Shown here: piece after piece, positions 20,301 through 26,525 of the stretch
Position numbering within the stretch: the stretch's first letter is position 1
Layout: each line of letters starts with the position of its first letter
Assembly (NCBI RefSeq): GCF_003287455.1
Contig: NZ_PRLC01000011.1
Span: 46,315-110,314, forward strand
Length of the DNA: 64,000 nt
Origin: Faecalibacterium hattorii
GTDB taxonomy: Bacteria; Bacillota; Clostridia; Oscillospirales; Ruminococcaceae
Direction: 5' to 3'
The notes under the pieces: generated by a model
What the model saw: the letters and a program-made list of their open reading frames with translations, nothing else
Databases searched by the model: none
Told to the model about the DNA's origin: nothing
Translations under genes and position numbers: made by a program

Positions 20301-20940
20301 CGGTGGCGACGGTTGGGCATACGACATCGGCTTCGGCGGTCTGGATCACGTTCTGGCCTCCGGCGAGGATGTCAACGTCATGGTCTTCGATACTGAGATG
20401 TACTCCAACACCGGTGGACAGGCATCCAAGGCTTCCAACATTGGTGAAGTCTGCCAGTTCGCTGCTGCTGGTAAGGAAATCAGCAAGAAGAGCCTGTCTG
20501 AGATCGCAATGACTTACGGCTACATCTATGTTGCTCAGATCGCTCTGGGTGCTAACATGAATCAGGCTGTCAAGGCAATTGCTGAGGCTGAGGCTTATCC
20601 CGGCCCGTCTCTGATCATCGGCTATGCTCCCTGCGAGCTGCACGGTGTCAAGGGCGGCATGACCAACTGCCAGAACGAGATGAAGAAGGCTGTCGAGGCT
20701 GGTTACTGGAACCTGTTCACCTTCAACCCGGCCAACAAGGCTCAGGGCAAGAACCCGTTCACTCTGACCTCCAAGGCTGTCGACGCCGAGAAGTATCAGG
20801 CACTGCTGGCAAACGAGACCCGTTACAGCCGCCTGACTCGTGCCTTCCCGGATCGTGCAAAGCAGCTGTTCGCACGCAACGAGCAGGTTGCAAACGACCG
20901 TTACGAGCATCTGACCCGTCTGGTCGAGCTGTACAAGTAA
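17395..20940 (+). CDS. nifJ: Pyruvate:ferredoxin (flavodoxin) oxidoreductase
   Basis: Single-chain PFOR, 1181 residues, normal length. It oxidises pyruvate and CoA to acetyl-CoA and CO2 with thiamine pyrophosphate and passes electrons to ferredoxin. Domains in order: pyrimidine-binding domain from VAYAYTDVAAIYPITPSSPM; transketolase C-like domain; PFOR gamma-type domain; a ferredoxin insert with two [4Fe-4S] motifs (CVGCNQCAFVC and CMGCGECVTVC); then the TPP domain with CAGCAETSYARL, GGDGWAYDIG and a fourth Cys for the proximal cluster. Start ATG at 17395 has GGAGG seven bases before it. Codon choice (many GCT, TCT, CGT, CTG) differs from neighbours, as expected for high expression. Confidence 0.97.
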   Translation: MPRAKQTMDGNTAAAHVAYAYTDVAAIYPITPSSPMADSVDQWSAAGQKNIFGNQVKVVEMESEAGAAGAVHGSLGAGAVTTTFTASQGLLLMIPNMYKIAAEQLPCVFDVSARTVATQSLNIFGDHSDVMACRQTGFAMLVESSVQEVMDLSPVAHLAAIEGKVPFLNFFDGFRTSHEYQKIEKWDYADLKEMCNMEAVEEFRKKALNPEHPKMRGSHENGDVFFQHREACNSVYDALPAVVEKYMAKINEKLGTNYDLFNYYGAPDADRVMIAMGSVCDVADEVIDYLNAKGEKVGIVKVRLYRPWVSSALLKVLPKTAKKVAVLDRTKEPGSLGEPLYLDVAATLREAGMNDVILTGGRYGLGSKDTPPSSIFALFKELEKDQPKERFTLGITDDVTGLSLPEVKPAPITAAAGTKECKFWGLGGDGTVGANKNSVKIIGDHTDKYVQAYFQYDSKKTGGVTISHLRFGDKPIRSPYYINQADFVACHNPAYIHMGMKMVQDVKPGGVFMINCQWSDEELDQHLNAEAKKYIADNNIQLYTINAIDKAIEIGMGKRTNTILQSAFFKLADVMPIEDAVNFMKQAAQKSYGKKGQDVVEMNWKAIDAGVDAIHKVDVPASWSNPAADPAPKALSGRPELVKQIRDVMEPIARMDGDSLPVSAFVANANGEWEQGASAYEKRGTAVNVPEWDASKCVGCNQCAFVCSHATIRPFQLTADELAAAPAQTKSRDNRPANEYKFVMAVSPLDCMGCGECVTVCPTKAITMVPQESQADQQAVFDYCVANISKKPSKFADDTVIGSQFNQPLLEFSGSCAGCAETSYARLITQLFGEKMYISNATGCSSIWGGTASISPYTVNKDSGHGPAWCNSLFEDNAEHGLGLYLGQKTVRENLIKRIAEVAGSDKASAELKAAFDKFMETKNNTKANDEPAKALIAELEKAAAAGCTESAEILKSKEFIAKKSVWIFGGDGWAYDIGFGGLDHVLASGEDVNVMVFDTEMYSNTGGQASKASNIGEVCQFAAAGKEISKKSLSEIAMTYGYIYVAQIALGANMNQAVKAIAEAEAYPGPSLIIGYAPCELHGVKGGMTNCQNEMKKAVEAGYWNLFTFNPANKAQGKNPFTLTSKAVDAEKYQALLANETRYSRLTRAFPDRAKQLFARNEQVANDRYEHLTRLVELYK

Positions 20941-21372
20941 TCTTTCTTTGGAACTTCTGGTTTGAACGGGCCGCAGCGGCACCCTAGCCCGAAAGGCGGC
21001 TGCTCCGCACTGGCGGTTACTGCGCAACGCAGCAGTGCGAAACTGTGGCAGGTGAGAGCTGAAATTCCAAGCAGAAGAACGTACAACGCTTCCGCTTTTG
21101 CAAGCGAAACTCTGATTTCATTCCCACGCTCTCCTGCGGCATTGATCCGCAGGGAGCCGGGTGTTTGAAATACCAAAGCGCCCGCGAGGGTCCTTGAAAG
21201 CACACCCCGCGTGTGTCAGGAGCATAAGGTCTGCTTGCAGATACCTTGCTCCGCCTACGGCATAAGACCTGCTTCGCAGGGATCTTGCCGCAGTCAAAAA
21301 CGAATCCCGTTTTTAGCGCCCCGCTCACCGACAACGGTGACCGGGGCGTATTTTTGTGCCCAAAACATTTCA
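20941..21372. other. PFOR downstream region with imperfect tandem repeat
   Basis: A 430-base gap with no supported gene. At about 21229-21300 two roughly 36-base units are repeated imperfectly (GCATAAGGTCTGCTTGCAGA... / GCATAAGACCTGCTTCGCAG...), each able to form a small hairpin. An intrinsic terminator follows at 21317. The PFOR transcript may extend through this region. Confidence 0.5.
21317..21355 (+). terminator. Intrinsic terminator
   Basis: Stem CGCCCCG...CGGGGCG enclosing an inner TCACC/GGTGA pair, followed by TATTTTTG. It is 376 bases past the PFOR stop and just before the promoter of the small AT-rich operon. Confidence 0.75.
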
Positions 21373-21401
21373 TTGACGAGGGCAAATACTCATGCTAGAA
21401 T
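21373..21401 (+). promoter_or_regulatory. Promoter of the AT-rich three-gene operon
   Basis: TTGACG (21373-21378), exactly 17 bases, TAGAAT (21396-21401), followed by GGAGGGGAGG ahead of the first ATG at 21433. Confidence 0.75.
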
Positions 21402-21432
21402 AGAATTGAAATCAGTGGAGGGGAGGAAAATC

Positions 21433-21702
21433 ATGAACAACTGTGCTTTTTTGAGCAATGAAGGAAATGTAACCTCTTTTTGCTTTGACGGAAAAACGAT
21501 TCGTTTTCGGACATCGTCGGCGTTGGAGCGCTATACAGATGTCGTAGAATGGGATGAAGGGTATCTTGTGGTAAAGGCAAAATACAAGGGACATGCGGAA
21601 GAGGAAGAGTATATTGATCTGGTTCCAATTCTTCATAATCTCTATATCGACGCGGATGCCTTTTTGAAGCCTATCCAGAAAGTGAGGTTACAATATGCCT
21701 GA
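21433..21702 (+). CDS. Small hypothetical protein A of AT-rich operon
   Basis: An 89-residue protein of unknown function, beginning MNNCAFLSNEGNVTSFCFDG. It looks like a small alpha/beta or beta-rich fold with acidic stretch GHAEEEEYIDLVP. The start at 21433 is set by GGGAGGAAAATC upstream. It overlaps the next gene by 8 bases, so the products are probably made together. GC content is clearly below the neighbours (near 42 percent), suggesting recent acquisition. I do not recognise the family. Confidence 0.75.
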   Translation: MNNCAFLSNEGNVTSFCFDGKTIRFRTSSALERYTDVVEWDEGYLVVKAKYKGHAEEEEYIDLVPILHNLYIDADAFLKPIQKVRLQYA

Positions 21703-21919
21703 TATTATAAAGGTAGCAGACACGGCAGATATGATCGTGAATGGGTATGCGTTTACGAAAGAAAATGGAATGATCCGTGTGCTGAATTTGAATCATCCGG
21801 AACGAGCCTGTGTTCTGACGAAAAATGGAGAAATGGCAGAAACGACAATGGATGACGTGGAACTTTCCATTGTTTCAGATTACTACCAGAAAAATAAAAA
21901 ATATCTGGAGGAATCGTAA
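21695..21919 (+). CDS. Small hypothetical protein B of AT-rich operon
   Basis: A 74-residue acidic protein beginning MPDIIKVADTADMIVNGYAF and ending KKYLEES. Predicted to be a compact alpha/beta protein; no catalytic motif seen. Start ATG overlaps the end of gene A and its stop abuts the ATG of the DUF4160-like gene, so the three form a tight translational unit, the arrangement usual for subunits of one small complex or for toxin-antitoxin-like modules (inference). Confidence 0.75.
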   Translation: MPDIIKVADTADMIVNGYAFTKENGMIRVLNLNHPERACVLTKNGEMAETTMDDVELSIVSDYYQKNKKYLEES

Positions 21920-22201
21920 ATGCCAAAGTATTATGACTTTAAGATCTGCGGCTACTATCTTTATTTTACGGCTCACTGTATTATTGAATGTATGCACGTT
22001 CATGCCAGTGACCGGAAATTGACGGAAGCGGGATCGGCCAAATTTTTTGTCAAAAGTAATGGAGATACCATTGTAGAGAATCAGGGAATGCTGACAGACC
22101 GCGAAATGCGTAAAATTCAGGCATTTATCAAAGACAATTACAAGGAAATGTACCTAAAATGGTCTGAAATGAGTGAAAATGGCTTTTATGGTCAGGAGTA
22201 A
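21920..22201 (+). CDS. DUF4160-like small protein
   Basis: A 93-residue protein resembling DUF4160 proteins: early beta strands (KICGYYLYFTAHCIIECMHV), a His-x-His signature (HVHASD), then a C-terminal helix pair LTDREMRKIQAFIKDNYKEM and YLKWSEMS. DUF4160 proteins are commonly encoded beside a second small protein and have been described as toxin-antitoxin-like; the activity is not established. It is the last gene of the AT-rich operon. Confidence 0.7.
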   Translation: MPKYYDFKICGYYLYFTAHCIIECMHVHASDRKLTEAGSAKFFVKSNGDTIVENQGMLTDREMRKIQAFIKDNYKEMYLKWSEMSENGFYGQE

Positions 22202-22279
22202 TGACGGCAGAAAGTCTATTTTACACTTTCTTCATAGGTTTTTCATGAAAAGCAACCCATTCTGTGCTATACTACAGGC

Positions 22280-22400
22280 ATAAGGAACCGGGGCCGCAAC
22301 CGATTCCTTGTACATGATTCCTCCTCACACCAAGGCAATATCCGAACAGAAAGCCCATTCCAGCGTTCCGCAAGTGCTGGAAGGGGCTTTCTGCGTTTTT
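22280..22400 (+). ncRNA. Candidate small RNA 1 with anti-Shine-Dalgarno segment
   Basis: A TATACT -10 box at 22268-22273 precedes a ~120-nt transcript unit: a 5' hairpin AAGGAA...TTCCTT enclosing CGGGGCCGCAACCG, a single-stranded segment ACATGATTCCTCCTCACACC, and an intrinsic terminator (stem AAGCCC-TTCCAGC / GCTGGAA-GGGCTT, then TTTTT). A paralogue with the same three parts lies at 29482-29606; its hairpin is AAGGGA...TCCCTT, a compensatory change. The CCTCC core is complementary to GGAGG ribosome-binding sites, so it looks like a trans-acting translational repressor RNA (inference). Confidence 0.7.
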
Positions 22401-22436
22401 GACGGAAATTTCCCTCGTCTTTTGGCGGATTTAGGG

Positions 22437-22465
22437 TTGACCGGCCTTTTCGTGAACGCTATAAT
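22437..22465 (+). promoter_or_regulatory. Promoter of the mgtE leader
   Basis: TTGACC (22437-22442), 17 bases, TATAAT (22460-22465). Transcription would start near 22472, giving an untranslated leader of about 264 nt before mgtE. Confidence 0.8.
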
Positions 22466-22471
22466 AAAAAG

Positions 22472-22735
22472 TGGAAAAGAATTTTAGGAGGTGAACGCAG
22501 GACAATGGACCCGGATCATAGTCGAAGACACGGATCAACTGCGAAACAACAACAGCAAAAAGCAGCTGCGTTCGCCTTTTTTGCCCGGTAAGAGGTGCCG
22601 TTTGGTACTTCTCAGCGGGGAGAAAGGGCGCGGCTTTGTGCGCGGTAAGGGCGGAAGGGCCCCATCCTGCGCTGGGCGGCGCTTTTTGTTTTGTGAGCTG
22701 TCCGATCCGCCGGAAACGGTAAGGAGGAACACAAA
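22472..22735 (+). promoter_or_regulatory. Long structured mgtE leader, possible magnesium-responsive regulator
   Basis: The leader folds into several hairpins: GAACGCAG (22493) can pair with CTGCGTTC (22566) just before a CGCCTTTTTT run, a terminator-like arrangement; next a 9-bp stem AGAGGTGCC / GGTACTTCT (22591-22616); then GC-rich stems ending at GCGCTTTTTG (about 22680-22690). The word GGTAAG recurs three times (22586, 22645, 22720). A 28-codon reading frame at 22505-22591, with four consecutive Gln codons, could be a leader peptide. I could not match it to the M-box or other named magnesium riboswitches. Control of mgtE is inferred from position. Confidence 0.6.
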
Positions 22736-24307
22736 ATGGAACTGGAAGAAAAGAAGACTGGGGCACCGGAAGCCTCGCTCCCCGTGCCCGAACTGCCCAC
22801 GGATATCCCCGCAGAGGTGCGGCAGAAGCTGGCCGAAGACCTGAACGAAGAAGCTACCGAGGACCTCAAGCAGGACGTGCGCGACGCTGAAGAGGAAGAG
22901 GCCAAGGACGAAGAGGTCAAGGCCAACCCCGAAATGCTGACCAAGAGCCGTCTGCTCAAGATGCTGGTGAAAAAGCAGTACGTGAAGCTGCGTGAGGTCA
23001 CCGAGGAAGAGCAGCCCGCGGACTTAGCGGAGCTGTTGGAAGAGCTGGACGAGAATAACCGCCTTGTGGTTTTCCGTCTGCTGAAAAAGGACGTGGCAAC
23101 GGAAGCTTTTGCCTACATGTCCGATGAGGCCCGCGACGATCTGGTCAATGCGTTTTCGGATATCGAGCTGGTCAGCGCCATCGAAGAGATGAGCTTGGAC
23201 GACGCAGCCGACCTTTTGGAAGATATGCCCGCCGGTGTGGTCAAGCGGGTGCTGGAGAAATCCTCCAAACAGACCCGTGAGAGCCTGAACAAACTGCTGA
23301 ACTACCCCGAAAGCTCGGCCGGCAGCCTGATGACCCCCGAATACGTCCGTCTGCGGAAGGATATGAACGTCAGCGAGGCGCTGGCCGCCATCCGCCGACA
23401 GGGCGAGAATGCCGAGACGGTCTACACCAACTACGTGGTGGAGCGGAACCGTCTGCTGGGCGTTGTGTCGGCCCGCAGTCTGCTGCTGGCCGACCCACAG
23501 ACTCCCATTGAGGACATCATGGACGATAATGTGGTCACCGTGAAGGTCACGGACGATCAGGAATATGTGGCCCGTGAGATGCAGCGCTACGACTTCACCG
23601 CCATGCCTGTTCTGGACAACGAGGGCATGTTCGTCGGTATCATCACCATCGACGATGCAATCGATGTCCTGACCGACGAGTCCACCGAGGATATGCAGAA
23701 GATGGCTGCTATTCTGCCGGATGACGATGCAACGACCTATTTTGGTACGAGCGTCTGGACCCACGCCAAGCAGCGCATCCCTTGGCTGCTGATCTTGATG
23801 CTGTCGGCGACCTTCACCGGCATGGTCACCACCCACTACGAGGAAGCGTTCGTCAGCCTTCCCCTGCTGGTCTCCTTCATGCCCATGTTGATGGATACCG
23901 CCGGCAACTGCGGCAACCAGATCAGCACCCTGATGGTTCGCGGCCTTGCGCTGGGCGAGGTGGAGCCTTCCGATTTCCTGAAAGTCCTCGGTAAGGAGCT
24001 CCGCGTTTCCGCCATCGTGGGCGCAGTGCTGGGCCTTGTGAACGGTCTGCGCATCTACCTGATGTACACCTTCATCTTTGCAGGCCAGTACGAGAACGTG
24101 CTGGGCTATGCTGTCGTGGTCAGCGTGTCGCTGTTCTTCAGCGTCATTCTGGCAAAGCTGGTGGGCGGTATGCTGCCGCTGGCCGCCAAGAAGCTGGGAG
24201 CTGACCCGGCCATTATGGCGACGCCCTTCATCACCACCATCGTCGATGCGTGCAGCTTGATCCTCTACTTCCAGATCGCGCAGCTCGTGTTCCGGAATAT
24301 GATGTAA
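22736..24307 (+). CDS. mgtE: MgtE-type magnesium transporter
   Basis: Channel-like Mg2+ transporter of 523 residues. Layout: a charged N-terminal extension (about 75 residues, rich in Glu/Lys), the MgtE N superhelical domain (about 85-190, with LADLLEELDENNRLVVFRLL), a pair of CBS domains (about 195-325, including VSARSLLLADPQTPIEDIMD), the plug helix, and five membrane helices with the selectivity region near MPMLMDTAGNCGNQ. The N and CBS domains sense cytoplasmic Mg2+ and gate the pore. The extra N-terminal segment is longer than in T. thermophilus MgtE. A long leader upstream and a terminator downstream make it monocistronic. Confidence 0.96.
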   Translation: MELEEKKTGAPEASLPVPELPTDIPAEVRQKLAEDLNEEATEDLKQDVRDAEEEEAKDEEVKANPEMLTKSRLLKMLVKKQYVKLREVTEEEQPADLAELLEELDENNRLVVFRLLKKDVATEAFAYMSDEARDDLVNAFSDIELVSAIEEMSLDDAADLLEDMPAGVVKRVLEKSSKQTRESLNKLLNYPESSAGSLMTPEYVRLRKDMNVSEALAAIRRQGENAETVYTNYVVERNRLLGVVSARSLLLADPQTPIEDIMDDNVVTVKVTDDQEYVAREMQRYDFTAMPVLDNEGMFVGIITIDDAIDVLTDESTEDMQKMAAILPDDDATTYFGTSVWTHAKQRIPWLLILMLSATFTGMVTTHYEEAFVSLPLLVSFMPMLMDTAGNCGNQISTLMVRGLALGEVEPSDFLKVLGKELRVSAIVGAVLGLVNGLRIYLMYTFIFAGQYENVLGYAVVVSVSLFFSVILAKLVGGMLPLAAKKLGADPAIMATPFITTIVDACSLILYFQIAQLVFRNMM

Positions 24308-24315
24308 AACGTTCG

Positions 24316-24366
24316 GAGAACGGATGTCTCTGCGGTTTTGCCGCGGTTACACCCGTTCTCTTTTTT
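24316..24366 (+). terminator. Terminator after mgtE
   Basis: Stem GAGAACGG...CCGTTCTC enclosing an inner GCGG/CCGC hairpin, followed by TTTTTT. Confidence 0.8.
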
Positions 24367-24370
24367 ACAG

Positions 24371-24688
24371 TTTTCAACACCGCGGTTTTATACATTGCGG
24401 GATGTGGAAAACTCAGGGGGCTCAGATTCCAACGGGGAGAATGCGGAATGGCTTAGAGGAAAGCCGGTGAAAAAAGAAAAGAAAAGGCCTCGACTTTCTT
24501 TTGGAAAAAAGAAAATTCTCCTGCATTTCTCCCCAAAACCCTCCATGGAAAATGCAGGGAAATACATCACGTATAAAAATCAGTCTCTGCACCTGTGGAA
24601 AACTCGGTGGAAAAAGTGGAAAACACCGTGGGAAACTGCCCCTCTTTTTCACAAATTCAGTGGAAAACACCGTGGAAAAAGTGGATAA
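24371..24688. promoter_or_regulatory. Cluster of DnaA-box-like sites (possible DnaA titration locus)
   Basis: In this non-coding stretch 9-mers close to the reverse-complement DnaA box TGTGGATAA recur, nearly all on one strand: TGTGGAAAA at 24403-24411 and 24594-24602, CATGGAAAA 24544-24552, GGTGGAAAA 24606-24614, AGTGGAAAA 24615-24623 and 24659-24667, CGTGGAAAA 24671-24679, and AGTGGATAA 24680-24688 (one mismatch to consensus), plus TTTTCAACA at 24371. The same variants occur in the candidate oriC. DnaA-box clusters outside oriC titrate or reload DnaA in other bacteria (datA, DBCs). Confidence 0.6.
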
Positions 24689-24778
24689 GTCCATCCGGCA
24701 GCACCAAAAATGGATACAACCGGCCGTTTTGGCACTCCCCCACAGCGACAGCCAAGCCCTTTGTTCACAGGGAGTTCC

Positions 24779-24807
24779 TTGAATGGCCCGGCCAAACATG
24801 GTACAAT
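24779..24807 (+). promoter_or_regulatory. Promoter of the rhomboid-like gene/holB operon
   Basis: TTGAAT (24779-24784), 17 bases, TACAAT (24802-24807), about 60 bases upstream of the ATG at 24869. Confidence 0.7.
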
Positions 24808-24868
24808 AAAAAATACACACAGCCCCGTCTGACCGGGGCAAATTCTACGATCATGGAGGCGTCTGCCT

Positions 24869-25507
24869 ATGAACTGGCTTACCAAACTGGAGCGGAAGTA
24901 TGGCCGCATCTGCATCCCGAACCTCATCTCGATCTTGGTCGGCGCGCAGATCTTGGTCTACGCCGTGGAGCTGTTCGTCAATCAGTATATCTCACTCTAC
25001 CTGAGCCTGAACCGCACCGCCCTGCTGGTGGGTCAGCTCTGGCGGGTCATCACCTTTGTGTTCGTTCCGTTTTCGGGCGGCGGACCGCTGAGCGTGGTGC
25101 TGGGCATCTACTTCACGTGGTTCATCGGCAGCGCGCTGGAAAACGAGTGGGGCGATTTTCGCTTTAACCTTTATATCCTGCTGGGCATGGTGGGCGCGGT
25201 GGCGGCCTGTCTGCTGACGGGCTACGCCGATACCTACTGCCTGTCCCTGTCGCTGCTGCTGGCCTTTGCCATGCTTTACCCGGAGGTTCAGGTGCTGCTC
25301 TTCTTCGTCATCCCCATCCGGGTGAAGTACTTCGGCCTGTTCGCGGGGGCGCTGTGGCTGCTCAGCTTCCTCGGTGCCGGGGCAGCGGGCAAGCTGAACT
25401 ATCTGCTCTGCATGGTGAACTTCCTCGTCTTCTTTGGCCCGCAGGCGTGGCGCAGTGTCCGCGCGTGGGTCCGCCGTGAACAGTGGAAGAGGAAGAACCG
25501 CCGATGA
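24869..25507 (+). CDS. Rhomboid-like integral membrane protein lacking catalytic residues
   Basis: A 212-residue polytopic protein with about six hydrophobic segments. The segment GQLWRVITFVFVPFS resembles the first helix/loop of rhomboids (WR-x-x-T-x-x-F), but the GxSG catalytic serine motif and the helix-6 His are absent, so it is probably a pseudo-rhomboid rather than a protease. The C-terminus is strongly basic (RREQWKRKNRR), hence cytosolic. Its stop overlaps the holB start (ATGATG), so both are co-translated. Function unknown; the family call is by pattern only. Confidence 0.65.
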   Translation: MNWLTKLERKYGRICIPNLISILVGAQILVYAVELFVNQYISLYLSLNRTALLVGQLWRVITFVFVPFSGGGPLSVVLGIYFTWFIGSALENEWGDFRFNLYILLGMVGAVAACLLTGYADTYCLSLSLLLAFAMLYPEVQVLLFFVIPIRVKYFGLFAGALWLLSFLGAGAAGKLNYLLCMVNFLVFFGPQAWRSVRAWVRREQWKRKNRR

Positions 25508-26469
25508 TGCTGGATCGATTGGAAGGCAACGCGGAGCTGAAATCCAGCGTTCGCCTCATGCTGGACAGCCGCCGCTTGACCCACAGCGTCCTTTTGGTGG
25601 GCGAGGAGGGGCTGGGAGCCGGTTTCGCGGCCCGCTGCGTTGCGGCCGATTATCTTTACCCCCAAGGCGGAGCGCCCGCTGAGGCGCTTGTACGGGGCGA
25701 ATGCTGCCGTGCTGTGGCAAAGGCCGGCAAGCGCGACAGCGGCCAGATCGAAACGGGTGTCGTGCGGGAGGCCATCTCGGTCACCGGCATGGGCTCCGGC
25801 GGAAAATATCTTGTCGGTCAGGTCACGGCCATGCGGTCGGAGATCTTCAACACCAGCCTTTCGGCGGAGGGCCGCGCCGTCCTGCTCTACCATGTGGAGC
25901 GGATGAACGAGGAATCGGCCAACGCCCTGCTGAAGGTCATGGAGGAGCCGCCGGAGGGCGTGCTCTTTCTGCTGACGGCGGATTCGCTGGCGGGCGTGCT
26001 GCCCACCATCCGGAGCCGCTGCATCAGCTTTGCCATGGCTCCCGTCTCCCCTGCCGACTGCGCCCGCTACTGCACGAAGCAGGGGGTGGACGCCAAGGCG
26101 GCGGCCCTGTACAGTGAGCTTTTCGACGGCCACATCGGCACAGTGCTGGCCGCCGCGCGGGACGACGCCCGCCGCGAGCAGGTGGAACAGGCTCTGACGC
26201 TGGCCAAGGCCGCCGCCGCGAAGGACAGCTACGCCGCCGCCGTCCTGCTGGCCGGTTACGAAAAGGAGAAAGACGGTGCGGCCGCCCTGCTGGCCGATTT
26301 CCGGGCCGTCGCCGCTGCCGGGCTGCGCGGCAGCCCCCGCTCCCCGGTGCAGGGCGATGCCGCCCGCAAGGCGCTGGGAGCCGCCGATGCCGCCATGCAG
26401 CGCATCAGCGCACAGGTCAACCCGAAGATCGTTCTGTCTGTGCTGGCCGCAAAATTCAGAAGCTTCTGA
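25504..26469 (+). CDS. holB: DNA polymerase III delta-prime subunit (clamp loader)
   Basis: HolB-type clamp-loader subunit of 321 residues. It begins with LEGNAELKSSVRLMLDSRRL, THSVLLVGEEGLGAGFAARC (a degenerate P-loop, as is usual for delta-prime), and has MNEESANALLKVMEEPPEGV, the SRC motif in PTIRSRCISF, and a C-terminal helical collar domain. The zinc-finger cysteines are reduced (RGECCRAV region), common in divergent delta-prime subunits. Start chosen at 25504 because it overlaps the previous stop; an upstream in-frame start has no ribosome site. Confidence 0.88.
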   Translation: MMLDRLEGNAELKSSVRLMLDSRRLTHSVLLVGEEGLGAGFAARCVAADYLYPQGGAPAEALVRGECCRAVAKAGKRDSGQIETGVVREAISVTGMGSGGKYLVGQVTAMRSEIFNTSLSAEGRAVLLYHVERMNEESANALLKVMEEPPEGVLFLLTADSLAGVLPTIRSRCISFAMAPVSPADCARYCTKQGVDAKAAALYSELFDGHIGTVLAAARDDARREQVEQALTLAKAAAAKDSYAAAVLLAGYEKEKDGAAALLADFRAVAAAGLRGSPRSPVQGDAARKALGAADAAMQRISAQVNPKIVLSVLAAKFRSF

Positions 26470-26473
26470 ACAA

Positions 26474-26506
26474 GAAAAGCAGCCGCGTTTGCGGCTGCTT
26501 TTCTCG
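26474..26506. terminator. Bidirectional terminator between holB and dacA-like gene
   Basis: Perfect 13-bp stem GAAAAGCAGCCGC / GCGGCTGCTTTTC with a 4-base GTTT loop and T-rich flanks in both directions. Confidence 0.9.
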
Positions 26507-26525
26507 TTATCATGCTGAAAATATC

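Noticed and set aside
22472..22735. M-box (ykoK) magnesium riboswitch
   Set aside because: Leader position fits, but I could not find the conserved M-box core segments, so I left it as an unnamed leader.
24595..25167. A 190-residue protein across the DnaA-box-like cluster
   Set aside because: Its N-terminus is a translation of the repeats, its C-terminus is an out-of-frame reading of the rhomboid-like gene, and it has no ribosome-binding site.
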